Source: Gammaproteobacteria bacterium (GTDB lineage Bacteria > Pseudomonadota > Gammaproteobacteria > Ga0077536). From it: a stretch of DNA of 64,000 nt. Numbering within the stretch: position 1 is the stretch's first letter; every line of letters starts with the position of its first letter. The notes beneath the pieces are model-generated. The model did no database searches and had not been told where the DNA came from. It saw only the letters and a program-made list of their open reading frames with translations. The stretch spans positions 33,074 through 97,073 of the forward strand of contig SHZM01000002.1 of NCBI GenBank assembly GCA_009692265.1, written 5' to 3'. Position numbers and translations under genes: made by a program. Of the stretch, positions 32,761 to 43,614 are shown in pieces.

Positions 32761-32893
32761 GGCATGCAGTCTAACAGCTCGGGTACAGTGGGGCGTGAAA
32801 CCAATGGCACTGAGCACTAGAATAGCGCGCCGGTTCCTAAGAGTCGGTCGCGGCTCCCGAAATCAGTTGGTCATTAGAAACGGATATAAAAAA

Positions 32894-33688
32894 ATGCGGT
32901 TCAGTCGATTATTGACAGTTTGGAGCTTGACTGCGGTATGCCTGATCGGCACCGGCTGTGGCTTATGGCCCGATAAAGACCCTGATGAGTTGCCCGAGAA
33001 CTGGCCTGAAGAAAAACTCTATTTTGCCGCGAAAGATCGCCTCGATTCTGGATCGTGCGGAGGGGCGATCGAGTATTACGAGAAACTACAAGCACGCTAT
33101 CCGTTTGGCGCGTACGCCGCGCAAGCGCAAATCGAACTCGCTTACTGCCAGTATAAATCCGACGAAGGGGCAGCCGGAATCGCGACTATTGATCGCTTTC
33201 TGAAACTGAACCCTACGCACCCGCATATAGACTATGCGTTTTATTTACGTGGTTTAATTAATTTCAATCTCGACACTGGGGTCACCGCGCGCTATCTGCC
33301 CCGCGATCCTTCACAACGCGATCCTGGTGCCGCGCTCCAGGCCTTCAACGATTTTTCGGAACTAATTCGTAGTTATCCAGAAAGTCGGTATGTCACCGAC
33401 GCGCAACTACGCATGCGGCATCTTCGAAATATCCTTGCGCAGCACGAAGTGAACGTGGCGAATTTTTATATGCGTCGTGGAGCTTTTGTCGCGGCCGCGA
33501 ATCGCGCCCGCTACGTAGTAGAGAATTATCAACAAACTCCAGCGATGCCCGAGGCGCTGGTGCTGCTTGCCAAAGCGTACAAAGTGCTTGAGCTCAATGA
33601 TCTCTCGGAAGATGCGGTCCGGGTACTAGAGCTAAACTATCCAAATCACCCTGGTATCGCGGAAATTAAACGTACACGCGTGAATTGA
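32894..33688 (+). CDS. bamD: Outer-membrane assembly lipoprotein BamD
   Basis: Lipobox LIGTGCG, TPR-like FAAKDRLDSGSCGGAIEYYEKLQARYPFGAYAAQAQIELAYCQYK; divergent from rluD. Confidence 0.93.
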   Translation: MRFSRLLTVWSLTAVCLIGTGCGLWPDKDPDELPENWPEEKLYFAAKDRLDSGSCGGAIEYYEKLQARYPFGAYAAQAQIELAYCQYKSDEGAAGIATIDRFLKLNPTHPHIDYAFYLRGLINFNLDTGVTARYLPRDPSQRDPGAALQAFNDFSELIRSYPESRYVTDAQLRMRHLRNILAQHEVNVANFYMRRGAFVAAANRARYVVENYQQTPAMPEALVLLAKAYKVLELNDLSEDAVRVLELNYPNHPGIAEIKRTRVN

Positions 33689-33729
33689 GAGTAGCTAGCA
33701 GGGTGTCCACCGTATACGCAGTTGTAGCA

Positions 33730-35388
33730 TCAGCCTAGGTCCTCAAGATTGCCCGGCGTAGGCTCCTGTTCGGAATAGCGGGAAGTGATCGGGAAGCGGC
33801 GGTCACGGCCAAAGGCGCGTTCCGAGATCCGTACACCGGGAGCCGCTTGGCGTCGCTTATATTCATTACGATCGACCATCGCCGCAACCCGTTTTACAGT
33901 GGCGAGGTCATAGCCGCGAGCAGAGATTTCGTGGGGTGTGAGGTCGCGTTCGATGTAGAGCTCTAATATCGGATCTAACACCTCGTAAGGCGGCAAGCTG
34001 TCCGAATCTTTTTGATCCGGGCGCAGCTCCGCGCTTGGGGGACGCTCGATCACACGTTCAGGAATCACACTCCCTTGTTGGTTCCGCCAAGCCGCTAGGC
34101 GATAGACCAACGTCTTTGGGCAGTCCTTGAGAGGCGCGAAGCCGCCGGCCATGTCGCCGTATAACGTGGCATAACCGACCGCCATTTCACTCTTATTGCC
34201 GGTGGTGAGAACGATTCTGCCGGTTTTATTCGAGATCGCCATCAGAATTACACCACGACAACGTGCTTGAATATTTTCTTCTGTAACGTCGGCTGCCCGT
34301 CCTGCGAAGATTGGCGCGAGCACTTGGTTGAATGCCGAAAACGGTGCTTCTATCGGCACGAGATGGCTCTCACAACCCGAGGTGCGCGCCTGCGTCAACG
34401 CATCGTCGATACTCATCTGTGCGGTGTAACGCGATGGCATCGAGATTGCGGTGACGTTATCAGCACCTAAGGCATCAACCGCAAGCGCTAAAGTCAGGGC
34501 GGAATCGATACCACCGGACAATCCGAGTACCGCACCCTGAAATCGGTTCTTGGCGACGTAGTCGCGGATCCCGATTACGAGTGCACGATAGATGGTTTCT
34601 TCGTCGTGGGTGGGCAGCGCTTGTGGACCTTGTAGGTGTATTCCGGTGGATTCGCGGGTTAAGGTCAGCACCATCAAGGATTCTTCGAAATCAGCAACCG
34701 ACGCGATCACCGTACCCTGCTGATCGAGCGCTACGGAGCCGCCGTCGAATACCAGCTCGTCTTGGCCACCGACCAGGTTGCAGTAAAGGATCGGCAGTCC
34801 GCTTGCGCGCTGTGCCGCGCGCAATGCATTGAGACGCGCGTGGCGTTTATTCAAGCTATACGGCGAGGCGTTGAGGTTCAGAATTACTTCAGCACCCGCT
34901 ACACGAGCCGCAAGCGCAGTCTCGGGATCCCAGATATCCTCACAAATACTGAGTGAGAATTTAATTCCGGCGATTTCCACCACGGTTGGCGAGTGTCCCG
35001 GAGTGAAATAACGCTTCTCGTCAAAAACAGCGTAATTCGGCAGTCGCTGCTTACGATAAGTTGATACGAGCGTACGATCCTGGAGAACGCAAGCAGTGTT
35101 GTAGAGGCCTTCCGCTGTCGCCTCGGGGTAACCGAGAACGATCGTCACGCCCGTGGTGGTGTTAGTAATCCGGTGTAGCTCTGTTGCCACCCGGCGGTGC
35201 AGCCCAGGTCGAAACAGTAGGTCTTCTGGTGGGTATCCGGTCAGCGCAAGCTCGGGAAATACTACGAGGTTGGCGCCGAATTCGTCGCGCGCACGCTGTG
35301 CGGTGGTAATGATTCGATCAGCGTTTCCAGCAATATCGCCGACGCAGAGGTTGATTTGCGCAAGCGCGACATGAATAGGAACCTGCAT
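33730..35388 (-). CDS. nadE: Glutamine-dependent NAD+ synthetase
   Basis: N-terminal nitrilase domain (FPELALTGYPPEDLL) and C-terminal synthetase (GLSGGIDSALTLALAVDALG). Confidence 0.95.
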   Translation of the reverse strand: MQVPIHVALAQINLCVGDIAGNADRIITTAQRARDEFGANLVVFPELALTGYPPEDLLFRPGLHRRVATELHRITNTTTGVTIVLGYPEATAEGLYNTACVLQDRTLVSTYRKQRLPNYAVFDEKRYFTPGHSPTVVEIAGIKFSLSICEDIWDPETALAARVAGAEVILNLNASPYSLNKRHARLNALRAAQRASGLPILYCNLVGGQDELVFDGGSVALDQQGTVIASVADFEESLMVLTLTRESTGIHLQGPQALPTHDEETIYRALVIGIRDYVAKNRFQGAVLGLSGGIDSALTLALAVDALGADNVTAISMPSRYTAQMSIDDALTQARTSGCESHLVPIEAPFSAFNQVLAPIFAGRAADVTEENIQARCRGVILMAISNKTGRIVLTTGNKSEMAVGYATLYGDMAGGFAPLKDCPKTLVYRLAAWRNQQGSVIPERVIERPPSAELRPDQKDSDSLPPYEVLDPILELYIERDLTPHEISARGYDLATVKRVAAMVDRNEYKRRQAAPGVRISERAFGRDRRFPITSRYSEQEPTPGNLEDLG

Positions 35389-35446
35389 GTGTCAGTGTGC
35401 TAGCTCAGCAGTTGGAGTGGTGTCGATTCCTCACGCAACCGCGAGC

Positions 35447-36331
35447 TCATGGACGCCCACTGCCGAGCACGCGCAGCATCGTCGCGCCAAGTTCGGCTGG
35501 TGAACGAACCGTATGCACGCCTGCTTTCTCCAGCGCAGCAAATTTATCGGCCGCGGTGCCCTTGCCGCCGGCGATTATCGCGCCGGCATGCCCCATGCGC
35601 TTACCGGGTGGGGCAGTGACGCCGGCGATGTAGCCGACTACAGGTTTTTTGACGTGTTTGGCGATGAATTCGGCAGCTTCTTCTTCAGCGGAACCGCCGA
35701 TCTCACCGACCATGATGATCCCAGCGGTTTGGGGATCGGCTTCGAACAAGCGCAGGCAGTCGATGAAATTCATGCCTTGAATGGGATCACCACCGATCCC
35801 GACACAGGTGCTCTGGCCGAGGCCGGCGCGCGAAGTCTGGTGGACGGCTTCGTAGGTGAGTGTACCCGAGCGCGACACGATTCCGATCTTCCCTGGTGTG
35901 TGAATCGCCGCTGGCATAATGCCCATTTTGCATTCACCGGGGGTTATGACACCTGGGCAGTTCGGTCCGATTAAGGACACCGCTGGGTGATTGTTCAGCA
36001 TGGCTTTCACTTTGAGCATATCGAGCACCGGGATCCCCTCGGTGATGCACGCGATGATGCTGATGCCCGCGTCGACTGCTTCCGCGATTGCATCGGCCGC
36101 GTAGGAGGGCGGGACGAAGATCATGCTGGCGTTAGCCTGGGTCTCAGCGACTGCGTCATGCACGGTATTGAATACCGGGCGCTCCAAGTGCCTGCTGCCA
36201 CCGCGCCCCGGCGTCACGCCGCCGACGAGTTGGGTGCCATATGCAATCGCTTGTTCGGCATGAAAGGTGCCTTGCTTGCCAGTGAATCCCTGCACGATGA
36301 CGCGCGTACTTTTGTTAACCAGGATAGCCAC
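35447..36331 (-). CDS. sucD: Succinate--CoA ligase alpha subunit
   Basis: [33 protein letters not shown]. Confidence 0.96.
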   Translation of the reverse strand: MAILVNKSTRVIVQGFTGKQGTFHAEQAIAYGTQLVGGVTPGRGGSRHLERPVFNTVHDAVAETQANASMIFVPPSYAADAIAEAVDAGISIIACITEGIPVLDMLKVKAMLNNHPAVSLIGPNCPGVITPGECKMGIMPAAIHTPGKIGIVSRSGTLTYEAVHQTSRAGLGQSTCVGIGGDPIQGMNFIDCLRLFEADPQTAGIIMVGEIGGSAEEEAAEFIAKHVKKPVVGYIAGVTAPPGKRMGHAGAIIAGGKGTAADKFAALEKAGVHTVRSPAELGATMLRVLGSGRP

Positions 36332-37497
36332 TACTCGTTTCCTTTCACGGCGGCGACGACTTTTCGCGCCGCGTCGCCTAGATCTTCCGCACTGGTGATG
36401 GCGAGCCCGCTATCAGCGAGCATTTTCTTGCCTTCGTTTACGTTGGTTCCTTCCAGTCGCACGACGACCGGGACCGTTACCCCAACTTCTTTCACTGCTG
36501 TAATGATCCCCGCCGAAATCAAATCGCAGCGGACAATCCCGCCAAAAATATTGACGAGAATGGCTTTCACGTTGGGATCCGAACAGATAATTTTAAAGGC
36601 CTCGGCGACGCGTTCCGCGGTTGTTCCTCCACCTACATCCAGAAAGTTCGCGGGTTCTCCGCCACAGAGCTTGATGATATCCATGGTCGCCATGGCCAGC
36701 CCTGCACCATTCACCATGCAAGCGATGTTGCCTTCCAGGGTCACGTAATTGAGATCGAATTCCTTGGCGCGACGTTCCTTTTCGTCTTCTTGGCTTGCAT
36801 CGCGCCAGTCGGCGATTTTCTGACGATAGAGTGCGTTATCGTCCAAGTTAATTTTACCGTCGAGTGCCGCCAAGTTGCCGTCGTCGAGAATTGCCAGCGG
36901 ATTGATTTCAACCAGGCTCAGGTCTTTATCGATAAACAAGCGGTATAACCCGTGCAGGATAGTTGCCAGTTGCTTGCGCTGACTGTCGTTGAGATCCAAG
37001 GCGAAACCGAGCTGGCGGGTTTGATAATCTTGCAGGCCAAGCACCGGGTCGACTTTGGATGTAAAAATCTTCTCTGGAGTGGTTGCCGCGACTTCTTCGA
37101 TGTCCATGCCGCCAGCGCGCGAGGCCATGAACGTAATTTGCTTCGAAGCGCGATCAACGACCGCGCTGAGATAGAGCTCGTGGGCGATTTTCGCAGCACT
37201 ATCTATCAACACACAGTTGATCGGTTGGCCACCCGGACCGGATTGATGAGTCACTAACTGAGTGCCCAACAGCGCGTGCGCCGCAGCGCGAACCTCCTCG
37301 AGGTTCTTCACGAATTTGACACCACCCGCCTTGCCGCGCCCACCCACATGGACCTGCGCTTTTACCAGCCACGCACTGCCCCCTAACGCTTGCGCGTGAG
37401 AAACTGCCTCGTCGGCGGTGGTGGCCGGCTTGCCTGGCAAAATCGGCAGGCCGTAGTCGGCGAACAGGCGCTTCGCCTGATATTCGTGAAGATTCAT
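36331..37497 (-). CDS. sucC: Succinate--CoA ligase beta subunit
   Basis: [18 protein letters not shown] start, [26 protein letters not shown]. Confidence 0.96.
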   Translation of the reverse strand: MNLHEYQAKRLFADYGLPILPGKPATTADEAVSHAQALGGSAWLVKAQVHVGGRGKAGGVKFVKNLEEVRAAAHALLGTQLVTHQSGPGGQPINCVLIDSAAKIAHELYLSAVVDRASKQITFMASRAGGMDIEEVAATTPEKIFTSKVDPVLGLQDYQTRQLGFALDLNDSQRKQLATILHGLYRLFIDKDLSLVEINPLAILDDGNLAALDGKINLDDNALYRQKIADWRDASQEDEKERRAKEFDLNYVTLEGNIACMVNGAGLAMATMDIIKLCGGEPANFLDVGGGTTAERVAEAFKIICSDPNVKAILVNIFGGIVRCDLISAGIITAVKEVGVTVPVVVRLEGTNVNEGKKMLADSGLAITSAEDLGDAARKVVAAVKGNE

Positions 37498-37718
37498 CGA
37501 TCTGCTCCAAACTACTCGATTAGCAAAATACGCTTTAATGCGGCTCAAGCCGCGCTTATGTCTCTGACTTGTTGATCGGCGGCAGAGTGGCGAAGATAGC
37601 AGCGAAATTAATATCGCTTCTAAACCTAGGACCGTCCGGCACTATATCGGATAGCTGACACGGTTTGAACGCAGCGCCGTTCCAAAATGCGGCTTAAATT
37701 GATAACTGGAGGAATTTC

Positions 37719-37922
37719 GTGGGAATAGGACGACTCCTCGTCATCGCGGCAATCGCCTGGATCGGCTTCAGGCTTTATCGACGATACCGCAGCAAACCAC
37801 CCTCGCTGATCAAAGACGCAAAGCTAATTCGCTGCGAGGTGTGCGGCGTCTATCTTCCCGAGGCAGATGCTACCGCTTTGCCAAATGGGGAGTTCCGTTG
37901 CTCGCAGCACACTAAGTCATAG
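37719..37922 (+). CDS. Small PP0621-like membrane protein with a Cys pair
   Basis: 67 aa, N-terminal TM then CEVCGVYLPEADA; immediately upstream of pilS, as in Pseudomonas-type loci. Confidence 0.7.
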   Translation: MGIGRLLVIAAIAWIGFRLYRRYRSKPPSLIKDAKLIRCEVCGVYLPEADATALPNGEFRCSQHTKS

Positions 37923-37935
37923 CGGGATCGTCAAA

Positions 37936-39552
37936 GTGCTAGAAATTCGCCAGCGGCGCAGGCTCGAAGCAGGGGCGGGGTATTTGTGGAAGGCGTTACG
38001 CTATTTCAACCTCTATCGGCTGGTGATCGCCGGGCTTTTCACCCTGCTTGGGGGCCTTAAGCGTTTGCCGCCAACCTTCACCGAATTCGACATCCAACTT
38101 CTCACGGTGTCGGCTGCAATCTATCTGAGCGCCGCGATAGGGTTGCAGGTGATAATTGAGCGGCGTCGGTCAACCCCGACCATGGTGCGGAATGGCCAGG
38201 TTGTGCTCGATGTTGCCGCGCTAACCTTGTTTATGCACGCCAGCGGCGGCGCCGCTGGTGGCTTCGGCATTTTACTGGTCGTCGCTGTCGCTGGCGCCTG
38301 CTTAGTGGCGGCTTGGCACGCGTCCTTACTTTTCGCCGCGCTGGCGAGTCTGTCGGTGCTCATCGAAACGGTGTTCGGTAGCCTCTATCTCGCGTATTCG
38401 GCCGCGAGTTACACCCAGGCCGGTCTGCTCGGTGCCGCCCTTTTCGCAACCGCGGTTCTTGCCTCCGTGCTCGCAGAGCAGGCGCGCAAAAGCGAAATGT
38501 TGGCCGAAGAGCGCGCGGTGGCGCTCGAGCAGATGTCGCAGCTTAATGAACATATCGTGCAACGGTTGCGCGCTGGGATTATCGTGCTTGATGCCGAGTT
38601 ACGCCCGGTTCTCGTAAATGCGGCGGCGGCGCATTTAGTGGAGCAGACCCATAAACACGCTGAGCATCCAAAGACTTCAATCGAAGGCGTTATCGCAACT
38701 GCCTTTTACCGCTGGCAGGCTAGTGGTGAAAATCGAAAAACACCGTGGACCTTGGAATCCGGTGCGGAGGTTACCGTGTCGTTCACCCAGCTAGGGCGCG
38801 ACACGGTTGGCAATATTTTGGTGTTCATCGAGGACGCGGCCGAGATGCAACAGCGCGCACAGCAATTGAAGCTAGCTTCATTAGGTCGTCTTACGGCGAG
38901 TATTGCGCACGAAATCCGGAATCCGCTCAGCGCGATTAGCCATGCGGGACAACTACTGGTCGAATCACCCGCCTTGAACGAAGGAGACCGCCGCTTGACT
39001 CAGATTGTTATTGAGCACGCGGGGCGGGTGAACGAAATCATCAAGAACGTGATGATGATAGGGCGCCGCGAGAATGCGATTGCAGAGAGTTTTGCACTTA
39101 GACCTTGGCTGGACGATTTCATCCGCGAGCTGCGCGAACGTCATGCGTTAAGTGAAGATGAGATAGCGACAGAATGGGCTAAGGGTGATCTAGCGGTACG
39201 CATGGATCGCAGTCAGCTAAACCAAGTGTTATGGAACCTGTGCGAGAACGGATTGAGGTATAGTCGATGGCAGCCGAAGCTGCGCCTGGCCTGTGGCCTT
39301 TCGCAGGACGGGGGGCGTCCGTTTCTCGAAATAGTGGATTCTGGACCAGGCATGCCCGCGACAGTCGCCGAGCATATCTTTGAGCCGTTTTTTACCGGCG
39401 AAGCCACGGGGACGGGGCTTGGTTTATTTATTGCGCGTGAATTATGTGAAGCCAATCAGGCGTCACTGACCTTGCTCGATCATGGACAGCAGGGATGTCG
39501 ATTCAGACTTTTATTTGCGCATCCAGACCGACAACAATTAAGCGTTATGTGA
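37936..39552 (+). CDS. pilS: Two-component sensor histidine kinase PilS
   Basis: Multi-TM N-terminus, HisKA SIAHEIRNPLSAISHAGQLL, GTGLGLFIARELCE; followed by pilR. Likely GTG start at 37936. Confidence 0.93.
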   Translation: MLEIRQRRRLEAGAGYLWKALRYFNLYRLVIAGLFTLLGGLKRLPPTFTEFDIQLLTVSAAIYLSAAIGLQVIIERRRSTPTMVRNGQVVLDVAALTLFMHASGGAAGGFGILLVVAVAGACLVAAWHASLLFAALASLSVLIETVFGSLYLAYSAASYTQAGLLGAALFATAVLASVLAEQARKSEMLAEERAVALEQMSQLNEHIVQRLRAGIIVLDAELRPVLVNAAAAHLVEQTHKHAEHPKTSIEGVIATAFYRWQASGENRKTPWTLESGAEVTVSFTQLGRDTVGNILVFIEDAAEMQQRAQQLKLASLGRLTASIAHEIRNPLSAISHAGQLLVESPALNEGDRRLTQIVIEHAGRVNEIIKNVMMIGRRENAIAESFALRPWLDDFIRELRERHALSEDEIATEWAKGDLAVRMDRSQLNQVLWNLCENGLRYSRWQPKLRLACGLSQDGGRPFLEIVDSGPGMPATVAEHIFEPFFTGEATGTGLGLFIARELCEANQASLTLLDHGQQGCRFRLLFAHPDRQQLSVM

Positions 39553-39553
39553 G

Positions 39554-40891
39554 ATGAAACACCAGGCCCTGATCGTCGATGATGAACCAGCGATCCGAGA
39601 GTTGGTCGCGATCACTTTGCGGCGCATGGGCATCGATTGCATGGCGGCCGCGAGCGTGAGCGAGGCGAAGGGGGCCCTGCGCGAACAGGCATTCGATCTC
39701 TGTTTGACCGATATGCGGCTGCCCGACGGCAATGGACTGGGGTTGATCGCGCATATTCAACAGCGCTACCCGCGGCTGCCGGTCGCGATGATTACCGCCC
39801 ACGGCAATATGGAATCCGCGATTCAGGCGCTAAAGGCAGGTGCCTTCGATTTTGTTAACAAGCCCGTTGACATCAATGATCTCAGAAATCTGGTCGCGCA
39901 GGCGCTTAAGGCAGGAGAACTAAAGCTCGATGCCGTCGCGCCGCCGAACTCGCCAGAGTTGATCGGACGATCCGGGGCGATTCAACAACTACATGAAACA
40001 ATCGCGAAGGTCGCGCGCAGCCAGGCTCCCGTGTACATCAGTGGCGAATCGGGAAGCGGCAAGGAACTCGTTGCCCGGCTGATTCACGTACAAGGGCCGC
40101 GCACCAACCAACCCTTTATTCCGGTGAATTGCGGGGCAATTCCGCACGAGCTGATCGAAAGCGAATTGTTTGGACACCTTAAAGGAAGTTTTACTGGCGC
40201 GGTTGCCAATAAGGTGGGTCTTTTCCAGGCGGCCAACGGCGGTACCTTGTTTTTGGACGAGGTGGCCGATTTACCGTTGTTGATGCAAGTGAAACTATTG
40301 CGCGCAATTCAAGAGAAGCGCGTACGCAAGGTAGGCGCTCCTCAAGAAGAGACGGTCGACTGTCGAATATTATCGGCAACGCACAAAGATCTGGCGGAGC
40401 TCGTGGACGCGGGTACCTTCCGCCAGGATCTCTATTACCGAATCAATGTGATCGAACTAAAAGTGCCACCCCTGCGCGCGCGCGGGGACGATATCCTATT
40501 GTTGGCGGAACATGTCGTAACACGCCTAGCGGCGCAGGCGAACGGCGTGGCGTTTACCTTGTCAGATGCTGCGCGTACCGCGCTGCTGACCTACCGCTTT
40601 CCAGGCAACGTGAGGGAGCTCGAAAATATTCTAGAGCGCGCAGTAACACTCTGTGATGGCACGTGCATTGAACCCAGTGACCTGCGATTACCAGTGCTCA
40701 GCGATGCCGAGCGCCAACGCGATCCCAACGACGACACTGGCGAGCTGCAACTGTATCTGGACAACGTGGAACGTAAACGGATCCTGGATGCCCTTGAGAA
40801 AACACGCTGGAACAAGACTCAGGCCGCAAAGCAGCTCGGGATCAGTTTTCGCGCACTGCGCTATCGTCTGGAGAAACTCGGCATCGAATGA
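39554..40891 (+). CDS. pilR: Sigma54-dependent response regulator PilR
   Basis: Receiver domain, GESGSGKELVARLIH, ELFGHLKGSFTGA (GAFTGA-type loop), Fis-type HTH C-terminus. Confidence 0.95.
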   Translation: MKHQALIVDDEPAIRELVAITLRRMGIDCMAAASVSEAKGALREQAFDLCLTDMRLPDGNGLGLIAHIQQRYPRLPVAMITAHGNMESAIQALKAGAFDFVNKPVDINDLRNLVAQALKAGELKLDAVAPPNSPELIGRSGAIQQLHETIAKVARSQAPVYISGESGSGKELVARLIHVQGPRTNQPFIPVNCGAIPHELIESELFGHLKGSFTGAVANKVGLFQAANGGTLFLDEVADLPLLMQVKLLRAIQEKRVRKVGAPQEETVDCRILSATHKDLAELVDAGTFRQDLYYRINVIELKVPPLRARGDDILLLAEHVVTRLAAQANGVAFTLSDAARTALLTYRFPGNVRELENILERAVTLCDGTCIEPSDLRLPVLSDAERQRDPNDDTGELQLYLDNVERKRILDALEKTRWNKTQAAKQLGISFRALRYRLEKLGIE

Positions 40892-40925
40892 ATCAAGCAG
40901 ACCTGCGCTGGAACTGACGATTTCC

Positions 40926-40966
40926 GTCACTTTGTGACTTTCCATCGGGCGACAAATCGATGGAAA
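40926..40966. promoter_or_regulatory. Tandem palindromes upstream of pilA (candidate PilR upstream activating sites)
   Basis: GTCAC-ttt-GTGAC (40926-40938) and TTTCCATCG-N10-CGATGGAAA (40939-40966), about 80-120 bp upstream of the -24 element. Confidence 0.45.
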
Positions 40967-41044
40967 TCGACGCTGTATTGCGATTTCGACCGTCATCTGC
41001 TGCCAAATTGAGGCAGGCGCCACAGAATAGCCGTGACAAATGAC

Positions 41045-41061
41045 TTGGCATGCTTGATGCT
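41045..41061 (+). promoter_or_regulatory. Predicted sigma54 promoter of pilA
   Basis: TTGGCATGCTTGATGCT: GG (-24) and GC (-12) separated by exactly 10 nt; between pilR and pilA. Confidence 0.75.
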
Positions 41062-41178
41062 CCCTTTATACAGTAACGCGCTGCCGGGTCCTGCTCGACG
41101 GTGTCGGAATCCAAGGCTGGCGCCTTCACCCAGAGCGCGGCCCAGAAGTAACTTTAAAGGTCTAATAGGAGATTTAAC

Positions 41179-41619
41179 ATGCAGAAAATGCAAAAGGGTT
41201 TTACCCTCATCGAATTGATGATCGTAGTGGCGATTATCGGCATCTTGGCCGCAGTCGCGGTTCCGGCTTACCAGGACTACACCATCCGTGCAAAAGTCAC
41301 TGAAGGCTTAAGCTTGGCCTCTAATGGTAAGGTTTCGGTGTCGGAATACTTTCAGTCGAGAGGCGCTATGCCGACCGACAACACGCTAGCAGGGATGTCG
41401 CTCTCAACTTCTATCATTGGCAACAATGTAAAAACCGTTGAAGTCACAAGCGATCCTGTTGACGGCGCCATTCATATTACCTACTCGGGTGATCCAATCG
41501 AGGATTCGATACTCATTTTGGTCCCGAGAACCAGCGCTGGCTCGATCGCCTGGAGCTGCTCGGGCACGGGCACCGCCAACTTAGAAAATAAATACCGCCC
41601 GTCTACTTGCCGCGGCTAA
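41179..41619 (+). CDS. pilA: Type IVa major pilin PilA
   Basis: Leader [35 protein letters not shown]-terminal Cys pair (WSC...STC). Confidence 0.96.
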   Translation: MQKMQKGFTLIELMIVVAIIGILAAVAVPAYQDYTIRAKVTEGLSLASNGKVSVSEYFQSRGAMPTDNTLAGMSLSTSIIGNNVKTVEVTSDPVDGAIHITYSGDPIEDSILILVPRTSAGSIAWSCSGTGTANLENKYRPSTCRG

Positions 41620-41645
41620 CTCAAGCAGCTGTTTGAACAAAGAAG

Positions 41646-41677
41646 ACGCTACGGCTCTTGCCGTGGCGTTTTTTTTT
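41646..41677 (+). terminator. Rho-independent terminator of pilA
   Basis: ACGCTACGGC-tctt-GCCGTGGCGT followed by an uninterrupted T tract. Confidence 0.9.
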
Positions 41678-41705
41678 GGTGCGGCTGCTCACCCGAAAGT
41701 GGTCC

Positions 41706-43610
41706 ATGTTCACTGCTAGTCCTCGCCGGTTTTTTTTCGCGCTATGCCTACTAGGCACTGCGGCGTACTTGCCGGGTCTCGACGGTGGTTTCGCGTTCGA
41801 CGATTACCCAAACATCGTCGAGAATCCAGCGTTGCGTCCGGACGTGGTCTCCTTCAATACATTGGCTTCGGCAGCGCTTTCATCGGATTCGGGACCATTG
41901 AGGCGACCATTGGCATCCTTGTCGTTTCTGGCGAATTATCATTTTTTCGGTATCGGGCCGAAGTCGTTTAAGGTCGTCAACCTGCTCATCCACCTTTGCA
42001 ACGGATGGTTAATTTATTTGTTGCTCACTCGGCTGATGCCGAAGTTTCTTTCCGACCTTGCGCAAGCATCGGCCCTGGCTGGTTTCTGTGCGTTGATTTG
42101 GACGCTACATCCGGTAAACCTTACCGCTGTGTTGTTTGTCGTCCAACGGATGACGAGTCTGGCCGCGATGTTCACCTTACTCGCACTGTTGTGCTACAGC
42201 GCTGCAAGACAGTCGGCCATCTCACAACCCTTTGATTCAAACCTAGGCCTTTGGACTGGCGTGGGAATATTTGCCGTGCTGGGCCTTGCGACTAAAGAAA
42301 ATGCAGTTCTATTGCCACTGTATGCCTTGATGATTGAAGTCACCGTGTTCAAATTTCGCGGTTCTACATGGATCAAGCCGGCCTATGTGAGCGCTCTCGT
42401 TGTCGGCGTTAGTTGTGTGGTTTATCTGCTTGGACCCTATGGATACTTCGATGCGACCTACAGTGCGCGTCCTTTTACGGCGAGTGAACGGCTACTCACT
42501 GAGCTGAGAATTCTCGTTTTCTATCTGGGACAAATTATATTTCCGAACCCGGTAAACATGGTGTTGCTCCACGGGAACTGGACCCTGTCGACAGGGTTAT
42601 TTCAACCGGCGGTCACGGCCGGTGCTGCCGCATTCTGGAGTGTGGCGATTGGTACCGCGCTTGCGACCGCTAGCCGTTTTCCGGTGGTGTTGTTTGGGGT
42701 CGGCTGGTACTTGGTGGGGCACGTATTGGAGTCGACGTATATTCCGTTAGAACTGATTTACGAACATCGTAATTACCTACCGATGCTAGGTCCGGTGTGT
42801 TTGGTGTGTGTTGGGGTAGCGTGCGCTACTGAAGCCATGCCATCTCATAGAACGCTCCTGGCCGGAAGTGCCATTACGATTTTGGCGGTGATGACCACTT
42901 ACCGCGCATGGCAATGGAGTGACTCGTTCACCCTTGCGTTTACCGAGGCGCGGCACAATCCGGAGTCGGCGCGTGCGCGCATGGAATATGCTCGCGTGAA
43001 TTTTCGCCGTTTCATGGTCGAGAAACGACCGGAGCTTCTGGTGACAACACGCGAAGAATTGCACGCCGCGATTAAATACGGCGATCAAGATTTTCACCCT
43101 TTGGTGTCGCTTGTTAACAGTTATTTGATAGCCAATGCGCCGGTTCCCGAGAGGATCCTGCTGTCCTTGCAACAGGAGATGCGGACCGCAAATCCCGCAC
43201 TAAGCTGGCAGGACGGTGTCATTACATTAATAAGATGCCAGATTCTCCGAACCTGTCCCGCGAATCCAACAACAGTGTTACGCGTCACTGCCGCAGCGTT
43301 TGACAATCCACGGTTGCAGCCGGCAGAGAAAGCGGAAATCCTCGAATGGCTAGCGCTGTATTACACGAATGTGATGGGTGATGCGGTTGCGGCGGCCAGG
43401 GCGATTCACGACGCGGTCGAAATCCAACCGAATGACTGGAACTATCGACTGCGGTGGGCTGAAATACTGGCTACCCAGCAGGCATGGAGGGAGGCACGTC
43501 GAGAAGTCCGGCGTGTCACACTGGCGCTGACAAAATTCGATTACTACCTCAAACCAACACAAGTGGCGCGCCTCGAGACGCTTCGTGCAAAACTGGCCTT
43601 GCTCGAATAA
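41706..43610 (+). CDS. TMTC-like polytopic membrane protein with C-terminal helical/TPR-like region (putative GT-C glycosyltransferase)
   Basis: FAFDDYPNIVENP, LSFLANYHFFG, LHPVNLTAVLFVVQRMTSL, LELIYEHRNYLP motifs; start 41706 lies past the terminator. Confidence 0.75.
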   Translation: MFTASPRRFFFALCLLGTAAYLPGLDGGFAFDDYPNIVENPALRPDVVSFNTLASAALSSDSGPLRRPLASLSFLANYHFFGIGPKSFKVVNLLIHLCNGWLIYLLLTRLMPKFLSDLAQASALAGFCALIWTLHPVNLTAVLFVVQRMTSLAAMFTLLALLCYSAARQSAISQPFDSNLGLWTGVGIFAVLGLATKENAVLLPLYALMIEVTVFKFRGSTWIKPAYVSALVVGVSCVVYLLGPYGYFDATYSARPFTASERLLTELRILVFYLGQIIFPNPVNMVLLHGNWTLSTGLFQPAVTAGAAAFWSVAIGTALATASRFPVVLFGVGWYLVGHVLESTYIPLELIYEHRNYLPMLGPVCLVCVGVACATEAMPSHRTLLAGSAITILAVMTTYRAWQWSDSFTLAFTEARHNPESARARMEYARVNFRRFMVEKRPELLVTTREELHAAIKYGDQDFHPLVSLVNSYLIANAPVPERILLSLQQEMRTANPALSWQDGVITLIRCQILRTCPANPTTVLRVTAAAFDNPRLQPAEKAEILEWLALYYTNVMGDAVAAARAIHDAVEIQPNDWNYRLRWAEILATQQAWREARREVRRVTLALTKFDYYLKPTQVARLETLRAKLALLE

Positions 43611-43614
43611 GCGC

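Noticed and set aside
35987-36748. 253-aa plus-strand ORF antisense to sucD/sucC
   Set aside because: Shadow frame across two well-supported genes; no RBS or domain.
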